This document shows, in pieces, positions 1-8,048 of a stretch of 21,791 nucleotides of DNA. Numbering within the stretch: position 1 is the first letter of the stretch; the number at the start of each line of letters is the position of its first letter. Source of the DNA: Pseudomonadota bacterium (GTDB taxonomy: Bacteria > Chloroflexota > UBA6077 > JAJPHF01); NCBI GenBank assembly GCA_021325365.1, contig JAJPHF010000196.1:1-21791 (forward strand), given 5' to 3'. Both the position numbers and the translations under genes were made by a program. The notes under the pieces are model-generated. The model ran no database searches. It was not told the DNA's origin and saw only the letters and a list, made by a program, of their open reading frames with translations.

Positions 1-150
1 GCCCGGCCCGCCGCGAGCCATCGAGGGAGTATCGTACGGGGCAAACGATGCGACCTTCCGCGCCCGAGGAGCACGCGCCAACCCGCGCCCGGCCTAGCAG
101 TTAACCATCCGGTAAAGGAGCATCGTTTGACCGTTCCTCGGATAAACACA
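1..150 (+). repeat. Inverted repeat copy A (about 125 bp, imperfect dyad ends)
   Basis: The stretch from about 25 to 150 recurs in reverse complement at 10154-10278. I count roughly 11 mismatches and one 2-nt indel over about 122 positions. Weaker similarity continues to position 1, so this copy is probably cut by the window edge. Inside the copy, CAAACGATGC (42-51) and GCATCGTTTG (120-129) are exact reverse complements. The outer ends are also loosely inverted (GTATCG near 29, CGGATA near 138). The ends are better conserved than the middle, as in a miniature inverted-repeat element, but a shared structured leader or operator is also possible. No coding potential is seen. Confidence 0.75.
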
Positions 151-421
151 CGCACCCGTGGACGAAGCCGATCGCGCGAGCGCGGTGCCCCGTCCACGCG
201 CCAGCGGCGGGCGCGGACCGGCCGGGCGCCCCGCGAGCTTTACAGCGCCCGCGACTGCCCCGTAAGATGCCTGTGGTGGCCGACCGGAGCTCTACCATCA
301 GCGTGATGCATCTCAGGCAGAGCGACCACGGCACAGGCGCCCGCCGCTGGCCCGCCGATGAGGGGGTGCCGCGCGGCCGGCCAGCGATGATGCGCTCTGA
401 TCCCCACAGAGGAGAGTAGCG
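151..421 (+). other. Leader region upstream of the first binding-protein gene
   Basis: I see no believable gene here; reverse-strand open frames have the composition of GC-rich shadows. The stretch holds a candidate promoter (239-268) and, just before the ATG at 422, a ribosome binding site (GAGGAG within 411-416). The implied leader is about 145 nt, long enough for regulation, but I recognise no riboswitch class. Confidence 0.5.
239..268 (+). promoter_or_regulatory. Candidate sigma-70 promoter for the 422 gene
   Basis: TTTACA (239-244) and TAAGAT (263-268) are separated by 18 bp, a good match to a housekeeping promoter in very GC-rich surroundings. Transcription would start near 275 and run into the binding-protein gene. 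Confidence 0.45.
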
Positions 422-1549
422 ATGCGTGCGCGTGATGTGTTGATTCGGCTGGTGCCCGGGCTGCTCGGCCTGCTGCTCGTCGCGGCGTGCGCGGCGCCCG
501 GCGCGCCGGCCAAGCCCGCGGCATCGGGCGCCGCGCCGGCTAGCCCGCCCACCGCCAGCGCGACGGCGGCATCACAATCCACCCAGGCGCCCGCCCTCGC
601 GGACGCCAAGCTGCCCGCGCCCACCACCGTGCATTTCGGCTACACGCCGCTGCTCTCCGGCGGCCCGGTGTTCGTGGGCCTGGAGCGCGGCTATTTCGAA
701 GAGATGAACATCAACCTGGACATGGTCCGCTTCAACTCGGGCGCCCTGATGATCGCGCCGCTGGCGAACGGCGACCTGGACGCCGGTAGCGGTGGCACCT
801 CGCCGGGGCTCTACAACGCCTTCGCCCGCGACGTGCGCCTGAAAGTGGTCAGCGACAACGGCAGCTCGCGCGCCGGCAACGGCACCAGCATCGCGCTCGT
901 GCGCAAGGACCTGTGGGACTCGGGCGCGATCCGCTCCCCGCAGGACCTGCGCGGTCGCCGCGTCAGCTTCGCGACCGAGGGCAGCCCGATCGACTACATG
1001 ATGCGCAACCTGCTCGACCAGAACAACATGACGATGGACGACATGGACGTGCAGCGGCTGACCTCGGCCGACGCGATGGTGGGGCTGCAGAATCGCGCGG
1101 TCGACGTGGCGACGGCTGCCGAGCCGTTCCCGACCCAGGCCGAGCAGATGGGTGTGGCCGTCAAGTGGCTGAACGACGGCGACGTGGTGCCCGGCTACCA
1201 GATCAGCACGATCATGTACTCCGAGAAGTTCGTCGCCCAGCCCGCCGCGCCGCGCGCCTTCATGGTGGCCTACGTGCGCTCGGTGCGCGACTACCTGGCG
1301 GCGGACAGCGGTCGCGCCGACGAGGGCATGCGCGAGGCGATCAGCAAGTGGACGACCGTCCCGGCCGACCTCATCGCCCAGTCGGGCGCCGCGTACATCC
1401 GCCCGAACGGCCGCGTCGACGTGGACGACATGTACAAGCAGCAGGACTTCTGGATTCGCCACGGTGTGATGAAGGACCGCGTCGACCTCACGCCCTTCGT
1501 CGACATGAGCTACGTGGACTACGCGAACCAGATCCTCGGCGACCGTTAG
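422..1549 (+). CDS. NMT1/THI5-like ABC substrate-binding lipoprotein
   Basis: This is a 375-residue secreted lipoprotein of the periplasmic-binding-protein-like II fold (NMT1/THI5/TauA/SsuA-like). Such proteins capture a small organic solute and hand it to an ABC permease. The N-terminus has a hydrophobic stretch ending in a lipobox (LLLVAAC, Cys about residue 23), then an Ala/Pro/Ser linker. The mature domain opens in family style with VHFGYTPLLSGGPVFVGLER, followed by GYFEEMNI, and later has a D-x-A-T-A-A-E-P motif typical of the second lobe. The ATG start is backed by GAGGAG about 8 nt upstream. A UbiD decarboxylase follows 84 bp later, so the ligand may be an aromatic or unsaturated acid; that is inference. 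No permease or ATPase gene lies in the window. The family call is firm, the ligand unknown. Confidence 0.85.
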   Translation: MRARDVLIRLVPGLLGLLLVAACAAPGAPAKPAASGAAPASPPTASATAASQSTQAPALADAKLPAPTTVHFGYTPLLSGGPVFVGLERGYFEEMNINLDMVRFNSGALMIAPLANGDLDAGSGGTSPGLYNAFARDVRLKVVSDNGSSRAGNGTSIALVRKDLWDSGAIRSPQDLRGRRVSFATEGSPIDYMMRNLLDQNNMTMDDMDVQRLTSADAMVGLQNRAVDVATAAEPFPTQAEQMGVAVKWLNDGDVVPGYQISTIMYSEKFVAQPAAPRAFMVAYVRSVRDYLAADSGRADEGMREAISKWTTVPADLIAQSGAAYIRPNGRVDVDDMYKQQDFWIRHGVMKDRVDLTPFVDMSYVDYANQILGDR

Positions 1550-1551
1550 CG

Positions 1552-1624
1552 AGTACTGAGTGCTGAGTACTGGGTACTGAGTGGCCCACCGGGACTCCGT
1601 ACTCCGTACTCAGCACTCAGTACT
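1552..1624. repeat. Heptamer-built long hairpin between the binding-protein and UbiD genes
   Basis: The left arm (1552-1582) consists of 7-nt units AGTACTG, AGTGCTG, AGTACTG, GGTACTG and AGT. The right arm (1594-1624) is its reverse complement at 28 of 31 positions, with an 11-nt loop (1583-1593). It fills the gap between the stop at 1549 and the ribosome binding site of the next gene. In RNA it would make a very stable stem that could slow read-through or protect the upstream transcript. There is no U-tract, so it is not a classical terminator. Confidence 0.85.
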
Positions 1625-1633
1625 GGGGGTAAG

Positions 1634-3277
1634 ATGGGTTACTACGCCGACCTGCGGGAGTACCTGGATGCGCTGGAGAGCGCGGGCAAGCTGCGCTGTA
1701 TCCACCGTGAGATCAACAAGGACACGGAGCTGCACCCCCTGGTGAAGTGGCAGTTCCGCGGCCTGGACGAAGAGCAGCGCACCGGCTGGCTGTTCGACAA
1801 CCTCACCGACCTCGCGGGGCGCCATTACCAGGCGCGCGTCGCCTCCGCGGTGCTGGCGCCGTCGCGCGCGGTCTACGCCATGGGGCTCCAGTGCCGCCCC
1901 GAGGAGATCTGGGACCGCTGGCAGGAGGCGTACCGCAACCCCATCGAGCCGCGCCTGGTCGAGGCGGGGCCGGTCAAGGAAGTGGTCCTGAAGGGCGCGG
2001 ATCTGGAGCGCTCCGGCGGGCTCAACGCCTTCCCGATCCCGATGTCGACCAACGGCTGGGAGGCGCTGCCGCGCATGACGGCGCTGTGCTGGCACACCCG
2101 CGACGTCGAGACGGACACCGGCACGATCAACGTCGGCATCTACAACGGCGTGCCCATGTCGCCAACCCGCACGACCTGCCGCTTGCAGCACGGCGCGCAG
2201 ATGCGCCTGCACGTTCAGAAGGCCCGCGCCCGCGGCGAGCCGCTGCAGGCGGCCGTGGTCGTGGGCGCCGTGCCGGTGATCGGCATGACGGCCTCGGCGA
2301 AGGCGCCTTACGGCCTGAGCGAGCTGGCGCTCGCCGGGGGGCTGGCGCGCGAGCCGATCCCGGTCGTGCGCTGCGAGACGGTCGACCTGGTGGTGCCGGC
2401 GACGGCCGAGATCGTGCTCGAAGGCGAGATCGACGTGACGCAGGTCGAGCCCGATCCGCCGAGCGGCGAGCACACCGGCTACATGATCGTCGGCGCCGAC
2501 GTGTTCGCCTTCCACGTCAAGTGCATCACGCACCGCCGCAACCCGATCTGGCACGACTTCATCAGCCAGATGCCGCCGAGCGAGTCGAGCTGCATGCGCG
2601 CCGTGGGCGTCGAGGGCACGATGCTGAGCTTCCTGCGAAAGGACTGCGGCATCCCGCAGGTGAAGGCCGTGGCCCAGCACGACATGGGCGGCTCGTGGCG
2701 CATCATGGGCGTGCAGTTCCAGGACGTGGCGGGCGTGCGCACGCACAATTCGACGGTGTGGCAGGCGCTCTACGCGTGTCTCAGCAAGTCGCCAGACTGG
2801 CCGAAGATCGTCATTGCCGTAGACGACGACATCGACCCGCACGACGCCGACTCGCTGAACTGGGCGCTGGCGTTCCGCTTCCAGCCACACCGTGATCTGA
2901 AGGTGGTGCAAGGGCGCAGCGCCATCCTCGACCAGTCGGCCATGCCCCACAGCATGGAGACCTCCTACACGGCGCACTACCCGACGAGCAACAGCGGGCC
3001 GCAAGGCGCCTCCGCGATGCTGCTCGACGCCACGCGCAAGTGGCCCTACACACCGGTCTCGCTCCCGAAGCAGCCGTACATGGAGCGGGCGAAGGCGATC
3101 TGGGAGGAGCTAGGGCTGCCGGCGCTGCGGCCGCGGATGCCGTGGTACGGCTACGACCTCGGCGTGTGGCCGCAGGAGTTCGCGGAGCTGGCCGAGCTAG
3201 GCGAGCAGGGCCGCTTCGACGAGGTGGCTGCGCGCCTCATGGGCCACGCGCGCCGCGTCGAGCGCGGTCAGGTCTAG
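1634..3277 (+). CDS. UbiD family decarboxylase
   Basis: This 547-residue protein belongs to the UbiD/Fdc1 family of prenylated-FMN-dependent (de)carboxylases, which act on aromatic or alpha,beta-unsaturated acids in the cytoplasm. The start MGYYADLREYLDALESAGKL is typical. A mid-protein segment around residues 195-285 has the family order: an RLH metal-site region, SELALAGGL, then EIVLEGEI (about 260-266) and GEHTGYM (about 278-284). The last two carry the acidic residues of the Glu-Arg-Glu catalytic network. The ending ETSYTAHYPTSNSGPQGASA and a C-terminal helix-rich part also fit, as does the length (about 450-550 in the family). GGGGGTAAG before the ATG serves as ribosome binding site. The prFMN synthase (UbiX) needed for activity is not in the window. 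Whether it decarboxylates or carboxylates, and on what, cannot be read from the sequence. Confidence 0.9.
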   Translation: MGYYADLREYLDALESAGKLRCIHREINKDTELHPLVKWQFRGLDEEQRTGWLFDNLTDLAGRHYQARVASAVLAPSRAVYAMGLQCRPEEIWDRWQEAYRNPIEPRLVEAGPVKEVVLKGADLERSGGLNAFPIPMSTNGWEALPRMTALCWHTRDVETDTGTINVGIYNGVPMSPTRTTCRLQHGAQMRLHVQKARARGEPLQAAVVVGAVPVIGMTASAKAPYGLSELALAGGLAREPIPVVRCETVDLVVPATAEIVLEGEIDVTQVEPDPPSGEHTGYMIVGADVFAFHVKCITHRRNPIWHDFISQMPPSESSCMRAVGVEGTMLSFLRKDCGIPQVKAVAQHDMGGSWRIMGVQFQDVAGVRTHNSTVWQALYACLSKSPDWPKIVIAVDDDIDPHDADSLNWALAFRFQPHRDLKVVQGRSAILDQSAMPHSMETSYTAHYPTSNSGPQGASAMLLDATRKWPYTPVSLPKQPYMERAKAIWEELGLPALRPRMPWYGYDLGVWPQEFAELAELGEQGRFDEVAARLMGHARRVERGQV

Positions 3278-3305
3278 GCCAACCCACCGGGCGGCTGCGA
3301 CTCCC

Positions 3306-3419
3306 TACAGCGGTTTTCGCGGCCGTTGAGCCGCTGCCCGGCAGCGGCAGCGTAGGGCAGGGGCTCGTCCCCTGCCGCCCGGCAGCCGGGATGGCTCAGG
3401 CGCCGTGGCAACCGCTCTA
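3306..3419 (+). mobile_element. Miniature inverted-repeat element, copy 1
   Basis: A 114-bp non-coding insert has ends TACAGCGGTT (3306-3315) and AACCGCTCTA (3410-3419), which are inverted at 9 of 10 positions and bounded by TA. The core (3351-3382) is a hairpin-forming stretch, GGGCAGGGG-CTCGT-CCCCTGCC. The same left end, the GTTGAGCC motif and the core recur in reverse orientation at 13457-13558, and the core alone again at about 20572-20607. The shape suggests an IS630/Tc1-like non-autonomous element (TA target), which is inference. It sits between the UbiD and EamA genes. Confidence 0.6.
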
Positions 3420-3488
3420 AGCGTTGCAATCGCGGGTCGGCGCGATCGGTCGTCAGAGGCTGGACGGCCGCGGCGATGAGGGGGCGGC

Positions 3489-4355
3489 GTGTCGGGACTG
3501 GCGCTCGCGCTCGTGCTGCTCGCCGCGTGCATCCACGCGAGTTGGAACCTGCTCGCCAAGCAGGCCGGCGACAAGCTCGCCTTTCTCTGGTGCAGCGCGC
3601 TCGTCAGCGCCGTCGTTTACTGCCCGCTGGGGCTCTGGTTGCTGCGTGCCTACCCGGTGCCGCCCGGCGGCTGGGCGATCATCGCGGCTAGCTCGCTGCT
3701 CGAGGGCGCCTACTACTGGGGGCTGGCACGAGCGTATCGCCACGGCGACCTGTCGCTCGTCTACCCGATTGCCCGCGGCACGGCGCCCCTGCTCGTGCCG
3801 GTCCTCGCGGCCGTGTTCCTGGGCGAGCGGCTGTCGCCGCTTGGCGCGGGCGGCGTGGGGCTGGTCGTCGTCGGGCTCCTGACGCTGCACCTCCCCGCGC
3901 TCAGCTGGCGGGGCGTGCGCGCGCTCGCCGGGGTGGTCGGGCAGGCGGGCACGCGCTACGCGCTCTTGACCGGCCTCTTCATCGCCGGCTACTCCACGCT
4001 CGACAAGCGCGGCGTGGCGCTCGTCCAGCCCGCGCTGTACAGCTACCTGCTGTTCTGTGGCATCACCGTCGCGCTCCTGCCGCTGCTCGCCGGGGCGGGC
4101 ACGAAGGTCGCGGCCGAGTGGCGGCGCTCGCGGCAGGCGGTGCTCGCGGTCGGCCTGCTCTGCCCGCTGTCGTACGGGCTGGTGCTGGCCGCGCTGACGC
4201 TCGCCCCCGTAAGCTACGTCTCGCCCGCGCGCGAGGTGTCCGTCGTCATCGCCGCGCTGCTCGGCGCCTACGTGCTGCACGAGCCGTATGGCCGCCCGCG
4301 CCTCGTCGGCTCCGCGCTCATCGCCGGCGGCCTGGCGCTCCTGGTGCTGGGCTGA
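3489..4355 (+). CDS. EamA (drug/metabolite transporter) family permease
   Basis: This 288-residue integral membrane protein is built almost wholly of hydrophobic helices, about ten, in two EamA halves (roughly residues 3-135 and 155-287). Family hallmarks are the N-terminal HASWNLLAKQ, the end of the first half (VFLGERLSP) and the equivalent end of the second half (VLHEPYGRPRLVGSALIAGG). Members move amino acids, nucleosides or other metabolites, usually outward, by proton exchange; the substrate here is unknown. GTG was chosen as start because a purine-rich stretch (GAGGGGGCGG) lies just upstream and the first helix begins directly after it. It converges on der, with 9 bp between the two stop codons. 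Confidence 0.85.
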   Translation: MSGLALALVLLAACIHASWNLLAKQAGDKLAFLWCSALVSAVVYCPLGLWLLRAYPVPPGGWAIIAASSLLEGAYYWGLARAYRHGDLSLVYPIARGTAPLLVPVLAAVFLGERLSPLGAGGVGLVVVGLLTLHLPALSWRGVRALAGVVGQAGTRYALLTGLFIAGYSTLDKRGVALVQPALYSYLLFCGITVALLPLLAGAGTKVAAEWRRSRQAVLAVGLLCPLSYGLVLAALTLAPVSYVSPAREVSVVIAALLGAYVLHEPYGRPRLVGSALIAGGLALLVLG

Positions 4356-4356
4356 G

Positions 4357-4383
4357 CCGCGGCCCTACTCCTGACGGCCGCGG
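4357..4383. terminator. Possible bidirectional terminator hairpin
   Basis: CCGCGGCC (4357-4364) and GGCCGCGG (4376-4383) are exact reverse complements with an 11-nt loop. They sit in the gap between the converging EamA and der genes and overlap the last der codons. There is no T-run on either side, so termination is plausible from position only. Confidence 0.35.
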
Positions 4384-5732
4384 AAGGTGAGCTTGAGGCC
4401 GGTGCCCTCGAAGCCGAAGGCTTTGCGGAGCTGGTTTTCCAGGTAGCGGACGTACGAGAAGTGGACGAGCGAGGGATCGTTCACGAAGAAGACGAACGTT
4501 GGCGGGCGCACGTCGGCCTGCGTCACGTAGAGCACCTTGAGCACCTTGCCGCGGGCGCTCAACGGGTGCGCCTGGAGCGCCTCGGTGATCACCCCGTTCA
4601 GCTTCGCGGTCGGCACGCGCTTCGACCGCTCCGCTGCCGCTAGGAGCGCCGCGTCGAGCACGCGCCGCACCCCCTGGCCCGTCTTCGCCGACACGAACAG
4701 CAGCGGGGCGTAGTCCAGGAACTGGAGCGCCTGCCGGACCTGGTGCGTGTACTCGGTCTGGACACGGGCGTTCTTCGCCACCAGGTCCCACTTGTTCAGG
4801 ACCAGGACGACGCCCTTGGCCGACTCCTGGATGTAGCTCGCCACGTGCGCGTCCTGGGCGGTGACGCCCTCCTCGGCGTCGAGGACCAGCGCCGCCACGT
4901 CCGCGCGGTCGATGGCTCGCATGGCCCGCAGCACGCTGAACTTCTCGACGCCCGGCGCGATCCGCCCGCGCCGCCGGATGCCCGCCGTGTCGATCAGGCG
5001 AAAGCGGTGGTCGGCGTAGTCGAAGAGCGTGTCCACGGCGTCGCGGGTCGTGCCGGGGATGGGGCTGACGATCGCGCGGCGCTCGCCCACCAGCGCGTTC
5101 AGGAGGGAGCTTTTGCCCACGTTCGGGCGGCCGATGATCGCCAGGCCAATCTCGTCCTCGGCCACCGGCTCCTCGGGTGTCCGCGGCAGGTGGACGAGGA
5201 TGGCGTCGAGCAGGTCGCCCGTGCCTGTGCCATGAATGGCGGAAATCGGGTAAGGCTCGCCCAGCCCTAGCTCGTGGAACTCGGGCACGCCCAGCTGCGC
5301 CTGCCGGGACTCGGCTTTGTTGACGGCGAGCAGCACCGGCTTCCGCGTGCGCCGCAGCAGCAGCGCCAGGTCCGCGTCGCCGGCCACGGGGCCCGTCTGC
5401 GCGTCGGCGACGAAGACGATCACGTCCGCCTGGGCGATCGCCTCTTGCGCCTGGGCCAGCGTGCCGGCCATGATGTCGCCCTCGACCTCCAGGCCGATGC
5501 CGCCCGTGTCGACGAGGTTGAACTCCACGCCGCCCCAGTCGGTCGTGCCGTACAGGCGATCGCGGGTGGTGCCCGGCACGTCGTGGACCACGGCGTATGG
5601 CTCGCCGATCAGGCGGTTGAACAGGGTGGACTTGCCCACGTTCGGCCGGCCGACGAGCGCGACGAGCGGCTTTCCGCGCGTCGGGGGCGCGGCGGGCTCG
5701 TTGGCCAATCGGGACAGCTCGCGGTCGCTCAT
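4365..5732 (-). CDS. der: Ribosome-associated GTPase Der (EngA)
   Basis: This 455-residue tandem GTPase is needed for maturation of the 50S ribosomal subunit. The first G domain carries GRPNVGKS (residues 28-35), a DTGGI switch II motif and an NKAE form of the G4 motif. The second carries another GRPNVGKS, DTAGIRRRGRI and NKWD. The C-terminal KH-like domain is complete, with VFFVNDPSLVHFSYVRYLEN and a final lysine/arginine-rich strand. Two successive GRPNVGKS loops in one chain are diagnostic for Der. The ATG lies 2 bp after the cdaR stop codon, so it is probably translated from the same messenger as the cda genes. The length is normal for the family. Confidence 0.97.
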   Translation of the reverse strand: MSDRELSRLANEPAAPPTRGKPLVALVGRPNVGKSTLFNRLIGEPYAVVHDVPGTTRDRLYGTTDWGGVEFNLVDTGGIGLEVEGDIMAGTLAQAQEAIAQADVIVFVADAQTGPVAGDADLALLLRRTRKPVLLAVNKAESRQAQLGVPEFHELGLGEPYPISAIHGTGTGDLLDAILVHLPRTPEEPVAEDEIGLAIIGRPNVGKSSLLNALVGERRAIVSPIPGTTRDAVDTLFDYADHRFRLIDTAGIRRRGRIAPGVEKFSVLRAMRAIDRADVAALVLDAEEGVTAQDAHVASYIQESAKGVVLVLNKWDLVAKNARVQTEYTHQVRQALQFLDYAPLLFVSAKTGQGVRRVLDAALLAAAERSKRVPTAKLNGVITEALQAHPLSARGKVLKVLYVTQADVRPPTFVFFVNDPSLVHFSYVRYLENQLRKAFGFEGTGLKLTFRGRQE

Positions 5733-5734
5733 CG

Positions 5735-7186
5735 TCAGCGCCTCACCGGGGTGGCGGTCGCGCGCGGCGTGGGGGTCGGCGTGCGCGTGCCGGTTGCGCT
5801 GGCCGTGGGCGTCGCCGGCGCGGTGGGCGATGGCGTGGGAGTGGCCGGGGGCGCGGTGGCGGTGGCAAGCGGGATCGGGGCCGCCTCGGTCGCCGCCGGC
5901 GGCGGTTCGGTCGGCGGCGCGCTGGTGGGCTCAGCGGTCGGGAGCGCGGTCGGCGCGGCCGTCGCCGTCGGGCCAGCGCTGTTCGCGGCTTGCAGCACCA
6001 CGCGCACCGACGCCGGGCTAACCTGTTCGAGCTGGTAGCGGTCGGGCAGGGTAACGTGCACCGGCAGCGTCGCCGTGCCCTCCCCCAGGCCGCTGGCGTC
6101 GACCGTCGCGCGCACGTCGCTCGCGCTCAGCCCCTGGTCGGCCGGCCCGCTGGCCGTCACGTTCACGATGGGCACGTCGCTGGCCACGAACAGGTCGCTG
6201 CCCACGCCCTGCACGCTGACCGGCACGGGGAGCGTCTGGCGCAGGCTGAGGGCGGAGACTTGCACCGTGACGCTCAGGGGCTCCGCGCGCGCCAGCGTGA
6301 CGCCGGCCGGCGGCAGCACGCTCACCTGCCGCGTGATCGGGCCGGTCGCGCCCGAGAGATCGATCGGCTCGGTATCCAGCGATTCGACCGCGCCCAGCGG
6401 CTGCGGCTCCCCGATCACCGTCACCACGGCTGGGTCGACGCTTACCTGCTCGACCCAGTAGCCGGGCGCGACCGTCCCGCGCAGCACCGGGTGGACGCCG
6501 ACCTCCTTGTAGCCGACCTGTTGGGTAATGGGCAGCTGCACATGCAGCGTGGGCGGCTGCACGTCCACCCCCGGCGCCGTGGACGGGACGCGCTCCCCCT
6601 GCGCGTTGAGCAGCACGGCCGGCAAGCTTGTGTCCAGGTCCGACGTCACGGCGTCGAGCCGGATCTCCACGGCTGCGGACTCGATCCGCTGCACGAAGCT
6701 GGCCGGCCCGGCCACGGTGAGGGTCCGCGGATCGACCGTGGGGGTGCCGGCGCGGTACCCAAACGGCAGGTTCCCCTCCAGGCGGGCGGCCACCGGCACC
6801 GTCTTCTGCGTCAGCTGTTCCAGGCGGACCAGCACCGTGTTGGGGTTCGGATCGCCGGTCCGCACCAGTGGATCGGGCCGCGGCACCTGTACGGGGTAGC
6901 GGGCCGTGCCGGGCGTGGCGCGGCTCAGATCGACGGTGGCGCGCAGCTCGCTAGGCCGGATCTGCGCGAAGACGTCGTTCGGCGCGCTCATGCGCACCGC
7001 TACCGTCGGCCAGTCCGACTCGTTGACGACTACCAGTCCGGTGGGAACGTTGCGTGCCTCGATAGCGAGCTGGAAGACGTCCGAGCGCTCGGGGTTCAGC
7101 TCGGTTTGCACGACGAGCCAGAGGGCGAGGGACAGCAGCAGCGCCCAGAGGCCGCGCACCAGATCAATGCCCGCCAGGCTAGGCAT
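5735..7186 (-). CDS. cdaR: YbbR-domain protein CdaR with Pro/Thr-rich tail
   Basis: This 483-residue protein has one N-terminal membrane helix (about residues 8-26, GLWALLLSLALWLVVQTE). Several consecutive beta-rich YbbR repeats follow, and the last 80 or so residues are low-complexity Pro/Thr/Ala (repeated PTATA and PTPTP-like motifs). In Firmicutes, YbbR proteins (CdaR) sit beside CdaA and modulate its c-di-AMP synthesis from outside the membrane. The same order is kept here: the ATG overlaps the cdaA stop by 8 nt (ATGCCTAG). The long proline/threonine tail is not part of the usual family plan. It may span or anchor to the cell wall, as in other surface proteins of this window, which is inference. 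der follows 2 bp downstream. Confidence 0.88.
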   Translation of the reverse strand: MPSLAGIDLVRGLWALLLSLALWLVVQTELNPERSDVFQLAIEARNVPTGLVVVNESDWPTVAVRMSAPNDVFAQIRPSELRATVDLSRATPGTARYPVQVPRPDPLVRTGDPNPNTVLVRLEQLTQKTVPVAARLEGNLPFGYRAGTPTVDPRTLTVAGPASFVQRIESAAVEIRLDAVTSDLDTSLPAVLLNAQGERVPSTAPGVDVQPPTLHVQLPITQQVGYKEVGVHPVLRGTVAPGYWVEQVSVDPAVVTVIGEPQPLGAVESLDTEPIDLSGATGPITRQVSVLPPAGVTLARAEPLSVTVQVSALSLRQTLPVPVSVQGVGSDLFVASDVPIVNVTASGPADQGLSASDVRATVDASGLGEGTATLPVHVTLPDRYQLEQVSPASVRVVLQAANSAGPTATAAPTALPTAEPTSAPPTEPPPAATEAAPIPLATATAPPATPTPSPTAPATPTASATGTRTPTPTPRATATPVRR

Positions 7187-8048
7187 GGGGCTGGGCCTCG
7201 CCGCGACGCAGCACGGCGCGCGTCAGGCTCTGTAGCTGGAGCAGGCGCGGGCGCTGGACGGTCGGGCGGTAGATGACCTGCAGCACCTTGCGCAGCTTCT
7301 CGTCGTCGAGGTTGCGCACCATGCGGCCGTTGTTGGCGATCGAGATCTGCCCCGTCTCCTCCGATACCACGACACACACGGCGTCGGTGCGCTCGCTGAT
7401 GCCGATCGCGGCGCGGTGGCGCGTGCCGAGGTGGCCAGTGCCCCGGCCGGTCTCGGTCAGCGGCAGCAGGCAGCCCGCCGCCACGATCCGCTCACCGCGC
7501 ACAATGGCGGCGCCGTCGTGCAGCGGCGCGTGGGGGAAGAAGACGTTGAGCAGCAGCTCCTGCGAGAGCGCGGCGTCCAGCCGCGTGCCGGTCTCGATGT
7601 ACTCGCCCAGCCCGGTCTCGCGCTCCAGCACGATCAGCGCGCCCCAGCGCATCTCTGACAGGCGCCGCGCCGAGACGGCGAGCACCTCGATCGTGCGGCC
7701 CACGGGCGTGTTGGTGGCGGGCCGCGTCAGCACGCCGCTGGGGCGGCCCACCTGTTCGAGCGCGCGGCGCAGCTCGGGCGCGAACAAGACCACGAGTGCC
7801 ACGCTGAGCAGCGGCACCGAGTTGCGCAACAGCCAGCTCACGGTCGTCAGGCCGAACACGTTGGCGAGCACCGCGCCGACGAGGTAGACGATGGCCAGGC
7901 CGCGCAGGATCGTGATGCCCGTCGTGCCGTGGATGAGCGTGAGCACGCCGTAGAAGAACACCGCGATGAGCGCGATGTCGAGGATGCTGCGCAGATCGGT
8001 CAAGAGGCGCAGCGTGGAGCCGCTGACGAACTGCATCAGCTCGTTCAC
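7179..8048 (-). CDS. cdaA: Diadenylate cyclase CdaA (c-di-AMP synthase)
   Basis: This 289-residue protein makes cyclic di-AMP from two ATP at the membrane. The N-terminal third has three membrane helices (about residues 20-100). The DAC domain follows with its nucleotide-binding signatures: LHDGAAIVRG (the DGA motif), then GTRHRAAIGISE (the RHR motif) and VVVSEETGQISIA. The length compares with about 270 in Bacillus CdaA. I chose the GTG at 8048, giving MNELMQFVSG. A strong purine-rich ribosome binding site (GGGAGGGGGAG) sits 5 nt upstream, and the longer open frame reads only into a shadow of the paralogue upstream. The start overlaps the stop of that truncated paralogue (GTGA), implying translational coupling. 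cdaR follows with an 8-nt overlap. Confidence 0.95.
   Translation of the reverse strand: MNELMQFVSGSTLRLLTDLRSILDIALIAVFFYGVLTLIHGTTGITILRGLAIVYLVGAVLANVFGLTTVSWLLRNSVPLLSVALVVLFAPELRRALEQVGRPSGVLTRPATNTPVGRTIEVLAVSARRLSEMRWGALIVLERETGLGEYIETGTRLDAALSQELLLNVFFPHAPLHDGAAIVRGERIVAAGCLLPLTETGRGTGHLGTRHRAAIGISERTDAVCVVVSEETGQISIANNGRMVRNLDDEKLRKVLQVIYRPTVQRPRLLQLQSLTRAVLRRGEAQPHA

Noticed and set aside
572..1462. Long reverse-strand open frame opposite the first binding protein
   Set aside because: It is His/Val/Arg-rich with no family signature, as expected of a GC-rich antisense shadow. The plus-strand gene has signal, lipobox and domain.
1610..3004. 464-residue reverse-strand open frame opposite UbiD
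   Set aside because: Its composition is Arg/His/Ala-rich and it lies wholly inside a convincing UbiD gene.
4743..6038. Plus-strand open frames opposite der and cdaR
   Set aside because: They are shadows of two well-supported minus-strand genes with diagnostic motifs.
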